From: Laccaria trichodermophora
Lineage: Eukaryota > Basidiomycota > Agaricomycetes > Agaricales > Hydnangiaceae
Length of the DNA stretch: 64,000 nucleotides
Direction: 5' to 3'
Assembly (NCBI GenBank): GCA_018417955.1
Contig: JACTVC010000004.1
Location: forward strand, 1,116,001 to 1,180,000
Part shown: piece by piece, positions 10,807-23,664 of the stretch
How the letters are laid out: each line of letters begins with the position of its first letter
Position numbering within the stretch: position 1 is the stretch's first letter
Made by a program: the position numbers and the translations under genes
The notes under the pieces: generated by a model
Told to the model about the DNA's origin: nothing
The model's input: the letters and a program-made list of their open reading frames with translations, nothing else
Database searches by the model: none

Positions 10807-13325
10807 CTACTTTGAGGGTGCGGATTGGCTGCCTTGTCCGTCAGCTCCTGCTGTATACAGTCCACGACGACAGACCAACCTTGTATTAATTTGATCCAAC
10901 ACCCATGCGACTTCTTCGACAGCCGCTAGCCAACCTGGATCTTGAGCACAATCTTTCAAGCCATCCGCCCACCACACAAGCGTCGCCATCACGGTGAGGA
11001 ATGCATTCCTCCCGTGTTTATTCACAGCCGTCCAACCGCCATCTCCCTCTGAGCACAATCGATGCGAGGCGTTTAACGCGCCCTCAACACCCGCAACGTC
11101 GCGCCAAATTGGCTGCAATCCGTTCCACCACTTCCACCACCGTTGCTCAAATACGCGCGTATCCTCGATCATTGGTTGCGCCTTTCGTCCTCGAGCGACC
11201 CACCACGCTACTTCTGTCGGCCTGTTGGTGGGTTTAAACCCCTCAGAACGTGAACCCGCTTGGAACGAAGTGTGGCTTTCGAGTTGGACGTATGCGTTAA
11301 CGGCTGTAGTAAATCGCATACCGAGATCCTTGGCAGTGAGAAAATTATAACCGTCGCGGAACCATTCCGGCCAAGATGGGTCGGGGTCAATTTTAGCGAC
11401 AGAGCCGGTAGTAAGCTGAGATATGAGAGGAGAGCGAGGAGCGTGAGCAGAGTCACCCTGAGGAGGGGGATATGCATCCCCGGTGTCGAGCGAACATGGG
11501 GCCTCAGCCTTCGACGTGCTTGCAGGCGGAGAAGCGTTGATGTTCGTGAAGCTGTCGACAGTTGATGTGTTGATGCGGATGGTAACATCGTTACCATTGA
11601 TGGCAGAAGCAGATGGTTGAGTCTTCTTCCAGCGACTCGGGTCCATGGAAGTCTTGCCACTACTCCTCCCTGACCTCGTCCTGAGAGCTGGAACGTCCCC
11701 CTCAATGTCACCACTCTCATCATTCCCATCGTCAATGTCGTTGCTGCCGTTGCTGTCGTCCTCATCGTCTGTGGGAGACTCCTCAGCGTCCGAACTAGAC
11801 GTATTCGACTTCCCATCGGATGTAATCGCCGAGCCATTCTTCTTTGATATCCGAGCCCTCTTTGCCTTCTTTGTGGGATTCTTTCTACCTTTCCCAGCCT
11901 TTCGCTTGCGTCGTGTTCTCAAGTCCGTGGAGTTGGAAGGCGGGGCAGAGGGTAGAGTAGTCAAGGGTGTGGGTGACGGCTGGGTAGATGGAGGCAGAGT
12001 GCCCGAAGGGAATGATGATGATGGTCCTGCAGTGGGTTGTTCAGTGGATTGCACAGTGGATGGGATGATCGCGCGTGCGCGTTGCTGTTCTGTAGCTGGT
12101 AAATCTTTAGTAGTGACAAAAGAACAAATAATAACGGGGACTTACTGTAACACGTTGAAAGGAATCTCAAAAACGCTTCCTTAGCGATGTTCCATTGCTC
12201 CTTTTCAGCAAAGGGCCAAGTCTTCGGTGATGGGGCGAGGTTAGTGCCGTGGTGAATGCTAGTCAAGGCCCATTAGCCCCCGGAAATATTCATGACGAAG
12301 CAGAGCATACCCAAACATGTTGAGCTGGCCCTTTTTCTTTGGCTCAGGACCCCCAACCAGCACCGACAAGTGCATACCGGTCGCCTCTCCGATGGCCTGA
12401 ATGAGCGGCCCCAAAAGATTAGGAAGGCGATCAAGGACTCTGAAAGGTATTGGTCAGCGCAAGCCAATCATCGTCAAATCGAATTACATACTCTTGCGCC
12501 GCCTCAGGATCCATCAAGCCCTCCTCACCCTCAAGATCTTCGAGACGCTTCTTGTGGTCAAGGTGTTCCTGCTCTGCTATCTTCTCCCAGCGCTGACGTT
12601 CGGCTTCGTCGAGTCGTTTGAATGCCGCCATTTTGAACTCGTTACGAGCAGACGCGAGTAAGTTCTTCGATTTTCCGCTCTGCTTGAACTGTGCATTGAA
12701 GGTCGCTTTCATTTCGGGAAAGTGAACCTTGGCCCAAGCCTCCCAAGGTGCGTTTCGCTTCGGGGGAGTAGCATCTTGGCCCAAGAGTCTCGAAATGAGG
12801 ATGGACATTGGGTCCTTGCCTCCTTTTACACTGCGCGGGAGCTTGACAATTTTCTTAGAGCGGTACTCGAACCAGCCATAGAGTGACTAAATTTATTGTC
12901 AGTACTCGATTGTTATGGTGTTTCCGGAATACGTACAGTTCGCGCGCGCTCAACAACCTCAGCCTTCAGCTTCCGATGTTCTTTGGTTAAAATTTCATGT
13001 CCGTCGGGACCGACAGGCAGGGTCGTCGCAGGAAGATCAGTTTCCGCAGAGAGGGGGATCGTCCAGTGAAAACGAGCGAACCACGCGTTGACGATACCGT
13101 CAAGGACAGCGGGGGCCTTTTTCGTCAAAAGCCCGTTTTTGTAGTCGTCGATATAGCTTTCCAAAAAAGTGAGGCGAGCGCCCTTTGCCCAGTTACGCTT
13201 CAAAACACGCAAAAGGGGCTCTCTGTCGACCCTGAATGTTTGATATCAGATCACAACATCACATCAGTCGATTTTAGATTTTAAACTCACACTTCACCTT
13301 CAACATCGCCAACGTTATTGTCCAT
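10807..13325 (-). CDS. Conserved mushroom protein linked to KDZ elements, function unknown
   Basis: The ATG at 13323-13325 opens a short first exon (MDNNVGDVEGEV) that splices at 13236-13292 into LLRVLKRNWAKG. Further exons give a Trp-rich N-terminal part, SLYGWFEYRSKK, then EAWAKVHFPEMKATFN, a GMHLSVLVGGPEPKKKGQL segment, and an HHGTNLAPSPKTWPF segment ending in FLRFLSTCY. A linker TEQQRARAI leads into a 415-residue exon. That exon is basic (KRKAGKGRKNPTKKAKR), then strongly acidic, then folded (WPEWFRDGYNFL, RWWKWWNGLQPIWR, KHGRNAFLTVMATLVWW). A paralogue sits at 62597-64000. I recall such proteins as abundant next to KDZ transposases in Agaricomycetes; their role is unknown. The basic and acidic tracts suggest a nuclear, DNA- or chromatin-associated protein, which is inference. 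The last exon end is uncertain. Confidence 0.65.
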
Positions 13326-13523
13326 CTTGGTTTCTGGGGCGGAGAGCGTTTGGGCAACAATGGGTACGTATTTACGCTCCTCTGGGTCTACGCAAGCTCC
13401 TTACCTACTATTACGTCTTATTACATCTGTGGGAAGGCTTCTCGTCCTAGATAAAGGCGCACTCAACAGCAAATTTGTCCCCCCATCCGCTTTTCCCTCA
13501 CCTTTCACGCCGGAACATTTTCA
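13326..13523. promoter_or_regulatory. Divergent intergenic region, likely bidirectional promoter
   Basis: Only 198 bases separate the start codons of the minus-strand gene at 13325 and the plus-strand gene at 13524. Both presumably use this space as promoter. I see no clear TATA box in either direction. Confidence 0.5.
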
Positions 13524-14440
13524 ATGGCTAATTTACCCAATGCTGGAGCACCCGCTGGTTCCCCATCATCGGCGGACAGTAAGTATCAAACGTCCCTCTT
13601 CCGAATTACTTCCCACTGACGGTGATGGGCTCTCAGACCTTGAAAATCTTCTCGCTCGTCTTTCTATCACCCCAGAGGGTGCACGAGAAATCGTTCGTGC
13701 CCTGGTGGCTTACGCCAACCTCGACTCGACCCAGTCCCTCACAACCACCACAACCATCGCTTCTGACACCATCATCGCCGCTTCTCCCACTGTTGCCACT
13801 GGCGCAGAAACATCCGACCCCACTGATGACAACGCGGACGACGATCAGCTCTCGGACACCAGTACCACCTCCCTGATCTCACTCTCTGATCTCGATAGCA
13901 TCGGCCACCTCACTGCCGCCAGTTCCGCCACTTTGGTTGCCGCTTCCCCGCACAATGTCGCTCCCCTCGCAACCGATGGGTTCAATACTGCAGCTCCCGT
14001 TGCCAATGCTGCAGGAGCCCAAACGGCTGTCACCGCTGGAGCCACGTCTGTGGCAGCCGCTCCTGTCGCCGCTCCCACAGCTGTCAACGTGGCCCTTCCA
14101 CTCTATGGCGTCCTCCCGGTGAATGCCCCAGCCAATGCCGTTTTGCCTCCCGCACACCACCTTGCCTTGCCGTACGGATATCATGTCCCAGCTGCAAATG
14201 CCGAGGGCCCATTCTACGTCGTCACTCGAGGCCGCAACATTGGTGTATTCAATGGTTGGTACGTTATTTCTTCTGTTCCAACTTTACTATATTAACCACC
14301 ATCTACGATACAGGGAAAATACATCTCCTCTCGTCACCGGTGTTTCTCATGCCGTCTTCAGTCGGGTTGCCAGTATGACCGAAGGCCACGCTAGGATGAA
14401 CATGGCGATTACCTCTACTTTTGCGTTGTACCTCACCTAG
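13524..14440 (+). CDS. RNase H1 N-terminal (viroplasmin-like) domain protein
   Basis: Three exons (introns 13579-13636 and 14259-14313) encode about 268 residues from MANLPNAGAPAG. The N-terminal part has a short Leu-rich helix (NLENLLARLSITPEG). The middle is Ala/Thr/Ser/Pro-rich and probably disordered. The C-terminal 45 residues, PFYVVTRGRNIGVFNGW running on to GVSHAVFSRVASMTEG, match the pattern of the RNase H1 N-terminal or caulimovirus viroplasmin domain (aromatic-V-x-x-G-R-x-x-G-V-F-x-x-W, then V-x-G-V-S-x-A-x-F). This small fold binds RNA-DNA hybrids or double-stranded RNA. No catalytic RNase H domain is present. It is divergently paired with the gene at 10807-13325 and lies 2.4 kb before the KDZ transposase. 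A role in the element's life cycle is possible but unproven. Confidence 0.65.
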
Positions 14441-15191
14441 TAGCACAGTCGATATCATGTATATGTTTTCGCCGTATAAAAATAAAAAGCATTGGCAATA
14501 ACTCTAGGAGAACAACCGAAAGACTCGAATGCGAATGCACACACAAGTTCAGATATTTAATAATGGCAACCACCCCAATCCACATATGGATGATCTCCAA
14601 ACTTCGAAACGTTTGTCAAACATTAAACAGTGAGACACCAATACCCGTCTTACCCTTAGATATTTCAGTCGGACCCTCGCACAGCTACGATATACTCAAT
14701 AATAAAAAGGGTTGCAGGCTTAATCGATATAGTAATCAATCGCGGGAATTCGGTGTAGGTCAATCTCCAAGCATCGAAACATATCTTAAACATAGCGCTG
14801 AGGCTTCAATATCCCTCTCTACCTTTAGATATTTTGAATATACACTCGCGCTACTACGACACACTTTATAATATAAAATTTTTATTTGTACAATTGGTTC
14901 GAGTAAAAGTCAGATGAAACTCGAGCCTTTGTCCAAGATTCCTCTTAGAGTTCGGCGTCAACTCCGCGATTTTGGCTCCTGCCACGGGCTCACTCAACCA
15001 TATTTGAATTTTTTTACATAGTTAGAACGGTGCTTTATTCTACTTTCCAACCATGTATTTACTTTAGTGCACACCATTCAACCGTTGGAGGCAGAAACAA
15101 AAAGTCGTAAGAAATTGAACAGACCACGTGTGCCTAATAGGGTAAGGCCAGTTATTCAATCTTGCGCTACGGCCAACACGAGCTGAATACC
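14441..15191. other. No recognisable gene
   Basis: AT-rich intergenic DNA between two plus-strand genes. I see no supportable coding, RNA or repeat feature. Confidence 0.5.
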
Positions 15192-15846
15192 ATGCCTCGT
15201 CCTACTCTCTACCACACGTCTGAAGAGAAGGCTGCCGCGCGCCGTGCTACTTCCAAAAAATACTATGAAAAGTGAGTACCTCTGATGTTTTTTATTTTTT
15301 GTTCTTACATCTGAGATTCCAGGCATCGAGTTCAAATCAATCGCCGATCGCGTCGCAAATACAAAAAGAAATTACAGAACATCAGGAAAGATAACATCTC
15401 GGAAAGGTAAGATCCCTCGGTTTCTCTCAGTACCTAGGTTCTGACATTGAATGGTGAGATGCGACCCACTATGGCTTATGGAGAAGGCGAAAGAACAATT
15501 CAACAAACTCACGCATGGTGCTCTGTATACGTACCTTGACGAGATTGCTCAATATTGCATCGCCAACCCTGAGGAGGCCAAGGAATACTGTGCGTCGATG
15601 GAGGAACAATGGAACACGTTCATGATGGAGGTACAAGGCGTGCTTGGGGATATTTTGCAGGCATATGGATGCGGAGACATCTGGAAAAAAGCAGATATGG
15701 TAGGCCGCGACATCCGGCACGTCGTAAGCCTTGTTGAGGAGATCCACATGCAGGCGATGAGTTCTGTAGATGACATCGCTGATTGGCGTTCCAGCGGTAT
15801 CTTTGCTTATCAGATCTGTGCCGAGGGTGCCAAGGTCGCTATCTAG
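15192..15846 (+). CDS. Small basic-helical protein, KDZ-neighbour type
   Basis: Three exons (15192-15271, 15323-15406, 15459-15846) encode about 184 residues. The start MPRPTLYHTSEEKAAARRA, followed by SKKYYEKHRVQINRRSRRKYKKK, is a highly basic predicted helix resembling a DNA-binding basic region. The remaining 130 residues are helical and more acidic, with Trp and Leu spaced as in a helical bundle (DPLWLMEKAKEQFNKL, GDIWKKADMVGRDIRHVV). Proteins with this opening are very common in mushroom genomes near KDZ transposons as I remember them, but have no known function. The third exon uses the acceptor GGTGAG before ATGCGACCC; other acceptors hit stops. Confidence 0.6.
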
Positions 15847-16034
15847 TCAAATTTAGTTCCCTGTATCTAAACGACCCTACCTACATATCTCAAAACCATT
15901 TGCACTACCCGGCGTGGATTAATCCACTGATTTTGGTCCGATGTCACCTGTATAATTATCAAGCCACAAAAATAAGGTTCAAGTCAGCGCACAGTTGAGG
16001 CTCGCCTTGTAAAAAACCCCATCGTCCGTCCGAA

Positions 16035-16695
16035 ATGCCTAAGGTGTCACTCAAGCCCAAAACTTATAAGCCCATCATTGTCGACAACGGCAACAATCTT
16101 GGCAAAAGGTGCCGTGAGGTACGATCTCATGTAATTTCAAATGGTGGGGGGACCCTGACAAGAGATCGATCGTTCAGATTGCTGCCCAAGCCAAGTTAGA
16201 TGACATTGCTGCCGCAAAACGGCTCCGCAAGCGGGAGCAAAACGCGGTGTTGAAGCAACTCTTGCCCAGCTTCGTTTCTGCGTCCAAGGAGGGCCAGGTG
16301 ACCGCTTATATGTCTCGCGCATCTCTGGTGTGGTTCCTCCGCTTTCCCGACCCGACAGAGGAGGAGGTGTTTGTCCATGAAAACTTCAAGGATGACCCAG
16401 CCTACGAAGAATATATCCGAGACGCACGCCGAAAGGTAAGTACACTTATGTATTATAGATTGCGCACACTGACTGAAACACTTCAAAGTGGATGCGCAAG
16501 AAGCTCTCTTGGATGTGTGGGAGCTTCGCAACTACCGAGGATGGACCAAAGCCCGAGAAACCCATTTGGGTGTTAGAGTTGAACTTGGCAGCGCAGGAAA
16601 TTTTGAGCAAGTTGGAAACGCCTTGGAAATGGGACCCTGAGGCGTTGGCGGCGTTGGAGGCCATAGAGAAGTGCTTGGCTCCACGCGAGAGGTAG
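16035..16695 (+). CDS. Small charged protein of unknown function
   Basis: The start MPKVSLKPKTYKPIIVDNG leads through introns 16119-16177 and 16436-16488 to about 182 residues. A Lys/Arg- and Ala-rich helix (AKLDDIAAAKRLRKREQ) is followed by a segment with LPSFVSASKEGQVTAYMSRAS and an acidic FPDPTEEEVFVHENF patch. After the second intron the in-phase frame reads WMRKKLSWMCGSF and ends in LAALEAIEKCLAPRER. A second frame over the same bases (ALLDVWELRNYRGWTKARE, stop at 16638) looks just as protein-like, so a frameshift or different splice site is possible. It lies in a plus-strand series leading to the KDZ transposase. Confidence 0.5.
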
Positions 16696-16857
16696 AGAAG
16701 GGTAACCTTAACATCTATAGCGTTACAAACTGTTTGTAATGTACATTAGAAACCGTTTGTAACGAAACTCATTCTTATAACCTGATCTAGATTTCGATTG
16801 ATCTAGATGTGACCAATTCTATTGTCCCTTGTTGATGTCACTTTTTCCGATCGTCCA

Positions 16858-19800
16858 ATGAAGAGAAAAGGGAAGGCCAAGGAGAAACGTTATGTCGTCG
16901 TGCGTGGCTCTGACGACGACGACGAGCGCCAGGACGTTTCTATCCCACAATCTCGGACCATCCGCTTTTCCAACAAAGGACTTCGCATCCTTCAAACCCC
17001 TCTTTCCCCGCAAAAAGCTGCATCTGCCTCTCGTCGCAGTCCGTCGCCTCAGTATGAGTGGAATCCAAGTACCGAGTACGACAACATAGAAGAGCCACCC
17101 CACGAATTGGAAGGGGAACTACTGGACCAAATTTCAACTGTAGCTGAGAAGGTTGCAGCTAAACGCTATCCAACCTCGGTAAGTTTGGACCATTGCAGGT
17201 CTGTCACATATCTCATGCCGTTTAGGACGCCCCTTTGCGTGAATGGGCAGGAGCTACACTTCAAGAGCCTGGCTGCCGAGAAGAATATCTCATGGAAATG
17301 TTGAGGTTAGAGGGACGGGGAGACAGGTCGACGACTCATGACCAGTGCATGTCTTGCCTCACTGGGGGTGGCATCTACCGTTGCGAAGATTGTATGGGCC
17401 GCTTGATGGAGTGCCTTGGTTGCTGCTTGAAGCGCCATGAGCAGCTCCCTTTGCATATCATCCAGGTTGGTTTCTATCACTCCTCCTTTACTCGTTCTGA
17501 TTAGTTGTCAATAGAAGTGGAACGACGTCTTTTTTGAAAAGATTTCTCTCAGATCGATGGGGCTGCGAGTCCAGCTTGGCCACGTCAATTCACCTTGCTT
17601 ACTACCTCAGCCTGGCCACAAGGACTTCACGGTCCTGCATACCAACGGCCTTCATTACGTGGCCGTGGATTTTTGTGGCTGCGATCAACGAGTCATCTCA
17701 AATCGGCAGCAGCTCCTCCGCGCAGAGTGGTTTCCTGCGACAGTCCATCAACCACAAACCTGCGCGACTTTTCGGCTACTGGAACTCTTCCACATCATCA
17801 CCCTGACAGGAAAACTGTCCGCTCACGAATTTTACAAGGCCCTCGAGTACCTCACAGATAATACTGAGCTCGAGATTCCCAAGGTAGGTTTGCTGTGTGG
17901 TCTACAATTTCTGTCACTTACAAGTCTGTTTTTAGACGCGATATAAGTCGCTCATGCGCATGATTCGCGAGTTTCGCCACTTGAAACTCATGAAGCGCCA
18001 TGCGCGGGGGAACATTGAGCACGGCATCACGAGTACGGCACGCGGGGATCTTGCTACCCTTTGTCCAGCATGCCCGATACCAGGAGTCAACCTTCCCGAG
18101 AAGTGGGAAGACGTCGGAATGGAATGGAAGTAAGTGTCGAGTTAGTCTAGTGGAGCCGAGCTGATTGGTCAATGTTTCTTTAAGGTTTCTCTATACCCTC
18201 ATAGTCGCCATGGACGCGAATTTTCGCTTGAAGAACCTGATGCGCTCGAGCCTCAAGAAGGACCCAGGATTACATACAGGGCTTGCATACTTCCCTGAAG
18301 ATGCACCGTACCAAAAGCACATATTGAAGTATGCTACCCAAAAAGATGTACGTAGCGCTCTCTCGTCCATCCTGTCTCTCGACTCAAGTCATTCAAGATT
18401 AGCACCTGCAGTGGGTTTAAAACACTGGTGAATGCGGAGACACAGTTTTCGGCCGGTTTACGCTCAACCGGCGTAGGGATGTGTTTGTGTGCCAGACATG
18501 AAATTATTCGTCCTGGGGGGGTGGGAGACCTTCAAAAGGGAGAACGGTATGTACCTCCCGATGTGGTTTATCGCGCCGAAACTTATTTCTAGTGACTTAG
18601 GTACTGTAATATGGATTTCATCTTACTGTCCGCCCTTGCTCCGCTCCTCATCGCTTCGGTCTTTATCTCTTACGACATCGCTTGCCAATTCAAGCTTGGC
18701 TTCGAAACGCGAATGCCCAAGTTACCAAAAGATCTACACATTCACTCGGACGTTGAGCTGGGCTGGGGTATCCCCAAGTGTCATTGCCCCATGCATAAGG
18801 TGCCTTGCCAGGCTCCCCATTCGCTAAATTTCAAGCCCGGCGTGGGCCGCACCGATGGCGAGGGAATTGAACGGAGTTGGGCCGAGATGAACCGCGTTGC
18901 GAGTAGTACGAAGGAAATGGGTCCGGGGTCGCGGCATGACACGCTCGATGACCACTTCGAGCACCACAACTTTAGGAAATATGTTTCACTTGGTGAGGCA
19001 TTCACGCATTTTTGATCGTTGATTGTAAACTCACTATTTTTTCAGGACGAACATTGCATTGCCGGCTGACCCTCGCAATACCTGAACAAAAGCGTCAACA
19101 AGTCATCTTCGACGACTTTTCATCATCGCTCAAGGAGAACGGCCTGGAGGACCAATGGCTGAAGATGGTCTTGGAGTGGGAGAAAAACCCAAAGAAACCA
19201 AATCCGTATATTTCTGTGGTGACGCGTTCGTTTTTTCGCTACTTCTTATCGAGTGGATGATTAACTGATTGTTTTCAGATGCCTCCCAAGACGAAGTGAA
19301 GAAACAACTACTCGAGGAAGAAAAGCGCGCAGTGACTACTGGTGTCCCTCAGCTGCACGATACTGGGCCTACCGGCTTTATCTCAATGGGTCTGGTGGTC
19401 GAAGAATCCCAGTGAGTTATCTATTCTGTTTCTGGTCAAAGGTATTCGCTAATACACATGTCTAGACGCCGGATTATCTGGGATTCCAGGCACTCAGCCG
19501 AGCTCACAACCAACAAGGATAACGAGCTGCAACGCCGTCGTCTCCTTCTTCTACGCCACATCAAGCAGTTCCGCAACCTACAGGCCATCTACATGCCAGC
19601 TGCCACCATCATGCTGAACAAGGACGAGGCATCCCAGCAGGCCCTACCTGAAGCCAGCCGCAGGTCCTCAGAAGCCGAATTCCAACTTCTCTGGCTTCCG
19701 TCATCACTTCCCGCCGACCATCGTAAACACAATTGCAACGCGAACTTGGTTGAAATCGAAATCAAATTACGTGAGGCGCAGTGTCACGACGCGCTCGACA

Positions 19801-20608
19801 AAGTACGCAGTTTGCAGCGTGGTCGGTTATCTTTCATCGGGTTCCGCAACCGCAACATTCGTGGACAAAATCCTAACACCAGGGCAAAGGACACCCTCGA
19901 CCGACTCGAAGACAAGACGAAAGCTGTCGCGGTGAAATATATGGCGGCGAGGGACGCACTTTTGGCATTACGGGGTCCGGGAAGTTGGGAGAAAGAGTTG
20001 CGGCCACTGATGCACGGGGATCTGACAACGCCGGATGGACACGAGATTAGTATCGAGATTCTAGGCGACACGGTGGGCCCTGATGGGCGGACATTATCGA
20101 AGAAGAAGCGAAAGGCGGAACGGTTGGATCTGGGGCAAGGAAGGAAAACAGTTTCGTGGATCTGGACCACAACGGCAGCGGTTGGTGATGGCGACGATGC
20201 TGTGCTTCATGAAGGTAAGGAGCCATTAATTTAGTATGATCAACCATTCATTAATTTCTAGCGGTACGAATCGAATGGGCCAAAGCCCGCGCGCGGTGTT
20301 TGCGCTGGACAGAAGAAGTCCACTTACTTAAAGAAGAGATGCGGAGGGTTCGGAAAACCCTAGAGTGGAAGGCGGCATGGTGGGATGATCGGCGGACGGG
20401 ATGGAATGCTTTGGATGAGCCAACTCGGGAAGGGGTGCAGGCGTACACGAGCCGGCAAGCGAGCATTCAGAGAGCCCTGCATGCGCGGTTTACACGCCTG
20501 TGGGACAGGCCATGGACACCTATAGCGAGCGCGGATGAAGCTAATGAAGGCCCCGGATATAGTATTGATCCTATCATTGAATCCCTGGCAGAGTGCGACG
20601 AGGAGTAG
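16858..20608 (+). CDS. KDZ transposase with CxC2-type cysteine cluster, apparently intact
   Basis: About eleven exons join in one open frame of roughly 1000 residues from MKRKGKAKEKRYVVV to ESLAECDEE. The order is a basic/acidic N-terminus, a CxC2-type metal-binding cluster (CMSCLTGGGIYRCEDC then CLGCCLKRHEQ), and the KDZ catalytic core. The core has Asp in VAMDANFRLKN (near 18210), Asp in FISYDIACQFKLGF (near 18680), a Cys/His segment KCHCPMHKVPCQ, and Glu in TDGEGIERSWAEMN (near 18855). A helical C-terminal half contains the characteristic WEKELRPL and TTPDGHE stretches. Checked junctions are in phase; the one near 19222-19277 requires a GTTCGT donor. No TGA interruption is seen, unlike the copy at 1-2658. 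It would be the transposase for the 9.7-20.6 kb block. Confidence 0.85.
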
Positions 20609-20648
20609 TGCTTTTTTTGGCCAAAGTTGAATATACTTCTTTATTTGC

Positions 20649-21060
20649 AGGTGTTTATTTCTAAAGCTATGACATCCAAGACATGTTTCTCTAATCCATC
20701 CATTTCTCCCCCCCCGACGGAGGCGGAAAGTGTTGAAGTACAAGTGTTGCTAGACAAACATATATGTGATGTATTTTATACAATCTATATAGCAGAGGAA
20801 TGAGCAGGAGAGACGAAAGACTATCAGAGCGAGATTGTTTGATGGTGTTTATCTCTAAGGCTACGACATCCAACATGTGTCTCTCCGATCCATCGATTTC
20901 CCCCCCCCGACGGAGGCGGAAAGTGGTGGAGAACATGTGTCAATATGCCAACATATATCTGGTATATTCTATTCAACTTTTATCGCGGAGGAATGAGTGA
21001 CAGAGAGGAAAAACCATCAAAGCTCCAAAATGGGAGATTGTTTGATGGTATTTACACTGA
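20649..21060. repeat. Two-copy tandem repeat of about 196 bp downstream of the transposase
   Basis: The segment beginning GTGTTTATTTCTAAAGCTA at about 20651 recurs at about 20847 with around 85 percent identity by eye. Each copy includes a C-run followed by GACGGAGGCGGAAAGTG, and a TATTTTATACAATCTATAT- or TATATTCTATTCAAC-like AT block. A third, partial copy begins near 21031 (GATTGTTTGATGGTATTTAC). This could be subterminal DNA of the KDZ element. Confidence 0.7.
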
Positions 21061-21177
21061 TGCCCAAATAGAAAAACAACAGAGAGAGACGAAATATCAT
21101 TTGCATTCCAGAAAGGGAGATACCTTTTAACAATTTATATACAGGACAACGGAAATACAGTAAAATGAGACACCAGA

Positions 21178-22965
21178 ATGACCTGCATAGAACCAGGTGG
21201 GTATAGGCACTCCCTGGGTCACAGGGAAAACTGCATTAGTCCAGGAAATAAGGCCTATGCCTACAGCCATGGGTGGCAGGGAATCAAAGACATCGGAATC
21301 AATGGCACTCGCCTCCTTGCTGAAAGGCTCAACAATCCTCGGAGTTCCATAGCAGCCGTGAAAGTCAATATAGATGGTATGTGCCCACACTAATCTACAA
21401 TGTCTTATATAAACTTACACCAACTTACAGCCTTAGAACAAGGACAGATCCCAATACTTGTCGAAGAGCCCACCACGTCTGGCGCCAGGCGATTTTTCAA
21501 TGGCGGCCGTTGCGACACTGCTGGTCCCAAACTGTCGAAGTCTGAGGCCAACAGCACCACTGGTAGCAACTTTTCCGACGCTCCATCAGACAGCGATGAT
21601 AGGCCGCTTAAGTTGCAGAAGAGTACTGCACAGACATCGAGCAAGGAGAATGAGGCCAGTAGCATTATCGATGACGAGGACGAGGACGATGATGATGAAC
21701 CAATCAAGAGGAAGGGTAAAGGGACAAAGAAGGCAACCAAGAGAAAGACCAGCAGCGATGACAATGAGCCAGTCAAGAAGAAGGGCAAGGGGACGAAGAA
21801 GGCAACCAAGGGAAAGACCGTCAAGAAAGGCAGGGCTAAGCGGGAGGAAACGCATGTAGTGCAGGAGCCAGTGGAAGCAAGCAAGAAGGATGTAAAGCCG
21901 GAACCCGTCGCCAGTCAAAAGCCCGCACCTCGTCCCTTCAAGAAGCCTTTAGCTGATCCGGTCGCTGCTGAAGACAATATCCTGGCTGCTGGAGGACGTG
22001 GACTCTCGAAAGCTGTATCCCCTGGCCCAATTGACACCGTCACTCGCAATACCAGTGCGCCCACTCTCGACACCACCACTTGCAAGGCAGCTACCACTGT
22101 GCCCACTCTCACCACAGTCCCTGACGGGAGTACTTCAGTGGCAAATGTCGTCGCACCTCGCAGAAACGCACAACGGGGGTTAACACCTCTCCCAGTGCCT
22201 TCGCGTGAAATGCCTGCAGATCTTCCAGTACCTTCACATGGAATGCCTGCAGATCTTCCAGTGCCTTCATGTGGCACGCCCACAGATCTTCCAGTGCCTT
22301 CGCGTACGCGTGGCCCACTGCCTCCAGACACTACTGGTCGTCTTTACGCTGAAACACCCGCAGATCTTCCAGTGCCTTTGCGTGGCCCAATGCCGCTGCC
22401 AGAGACAAGGCGCTCAGACACTCAACTACCCTCAAATGCCTCCGCCTCTCATCGCACTCAGACACCCACCATAGACCAGCCTCACTCTCCACCAAAGTGC
22501 TCAGCTGAAGAAGAGGTGGACAGTGCGCACAAGCGTTTACGCAACAATACAGGTGCTGCAACTGTCTGTCCTACTCGAGAAAACACACCACTCCATCCAC
22601 CTGAGGAACTCGATGGACCCGGTCACTATCCGCCCTCTGCGTGGGATGGGCCATATGGGTACAATTATGGACCACCTTGGCGCTTCGGTGGCTCGTACTA
22701 CCATCCAAGCTATGCCCCACCTCCTAACTGGGGTCGGCCTCCTGGATACCCCAATTACCCAGAGCATATGTCGTACGCTGAACACCCACCCCCCCGTCAA
22801 GATGCTGATGATGGGTACAGCCCATACCCCATGAATGCCTACCATCAGGGCAGACCACCGCACTTCTTCCCACCTCAGCACTACCCTACCGATCCTCGTC
22901 AAGGCCGCACGCCATCTGAACACTCCTTGAAGCATGGCCATCACAAAGACAACCAAGATGCCTGA
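21178..22965 (+). CDS. Disordered Lys- and Pro-rich protein with ADLPVPS repeats
   Basis: Exon 1 (21178-21376) and exon 2 (21431-22965) join in phase 1 at VKVNID-ALEQGQIP, giving about 577 residues. The first 100 residues look globular (GTRLLAERLNNPRSSIAAV, then ARRFFNGGRCD). The rest is low complexity. It has an acidic run (DDEDEDDDDE), two copies of a Lys-rich KGKGTKKATK motif near residues 160 and 185, four to five copies of a PADLPVPS unit near 22195-22380, and a Tyr/Pro/Gly-rich C-terminus with many YxYP-like motifs. It has no domain I recognise. The basic repeats suggest nucleic-acid binding, by inference only. The codon usage is GC-rich like its KDZ neighbours and the frame is intact, ending in TGA. 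Confidence 0.6.
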
Positions 22966-23664
22966 GAACCGACCACAGTGCGCCGTTTTTTCACCAGAAT
23001 ACATCTCTTGTCTCGCGCCGTTTTGTTCCCCAAAATACATTTCTTGTCTTGTGCCGTCGACTGTCTGAGTCTCTCCATTCCTACTGTCTATACTTCACAA
23101 CACCGTCTCCTTCTTTTCTTGTCCTCCTCGAACTTTCCACCTACAAAATCCCGTTCCCCGTCATATATACAATTCTACCCATTAGAACTCATGTGTAACA
23201 TGCTGGTTATGGAGCTATCGAAGTAACCGTTTAAAAAATATATATGCAACCTTCGTTGCAATCTAGGTGATTTCTACAAAAACACTGGAAAATGTCTGAC
23301 ATACAAAAACACCAGAAAACGTCTGACACTCAGTCACTGAGAAAATAGTGTCAAGTACTCGGCGTTAAAATCAAACACTCAGTCACTGACATGATGACAC
23401 GAAATAGAATCAAACGGTCAGCGTAAAAATCAGGCACTTCTCGAAAACACTAAGAACTCCCTAGTGCCAGGCAAGTGTCTTGACACTAAGTAGTGCTGCA
23501 CACTGAAAAGTGTCAGGACACTACGATCTGCTTCCCGATCGCTTTCTCAATTGGGATTTAGCAGGGAGCGCCTTGAGTGATTATGACCTTGAAGGTCTAT
23601 TACGCCTTGCCAAATAATTGGCCTTCAAGGCTTCACATGACATGAAAGTGTCGTGCCAAGGGTG

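Noticed and set aside
11208..11837. Minus-strand 209-codon and plus-strand frames within the conserved gene
   Set aside because: These are out-of-frame shadows of the exon that matches the paralogue at 62.7-64.0 kb.
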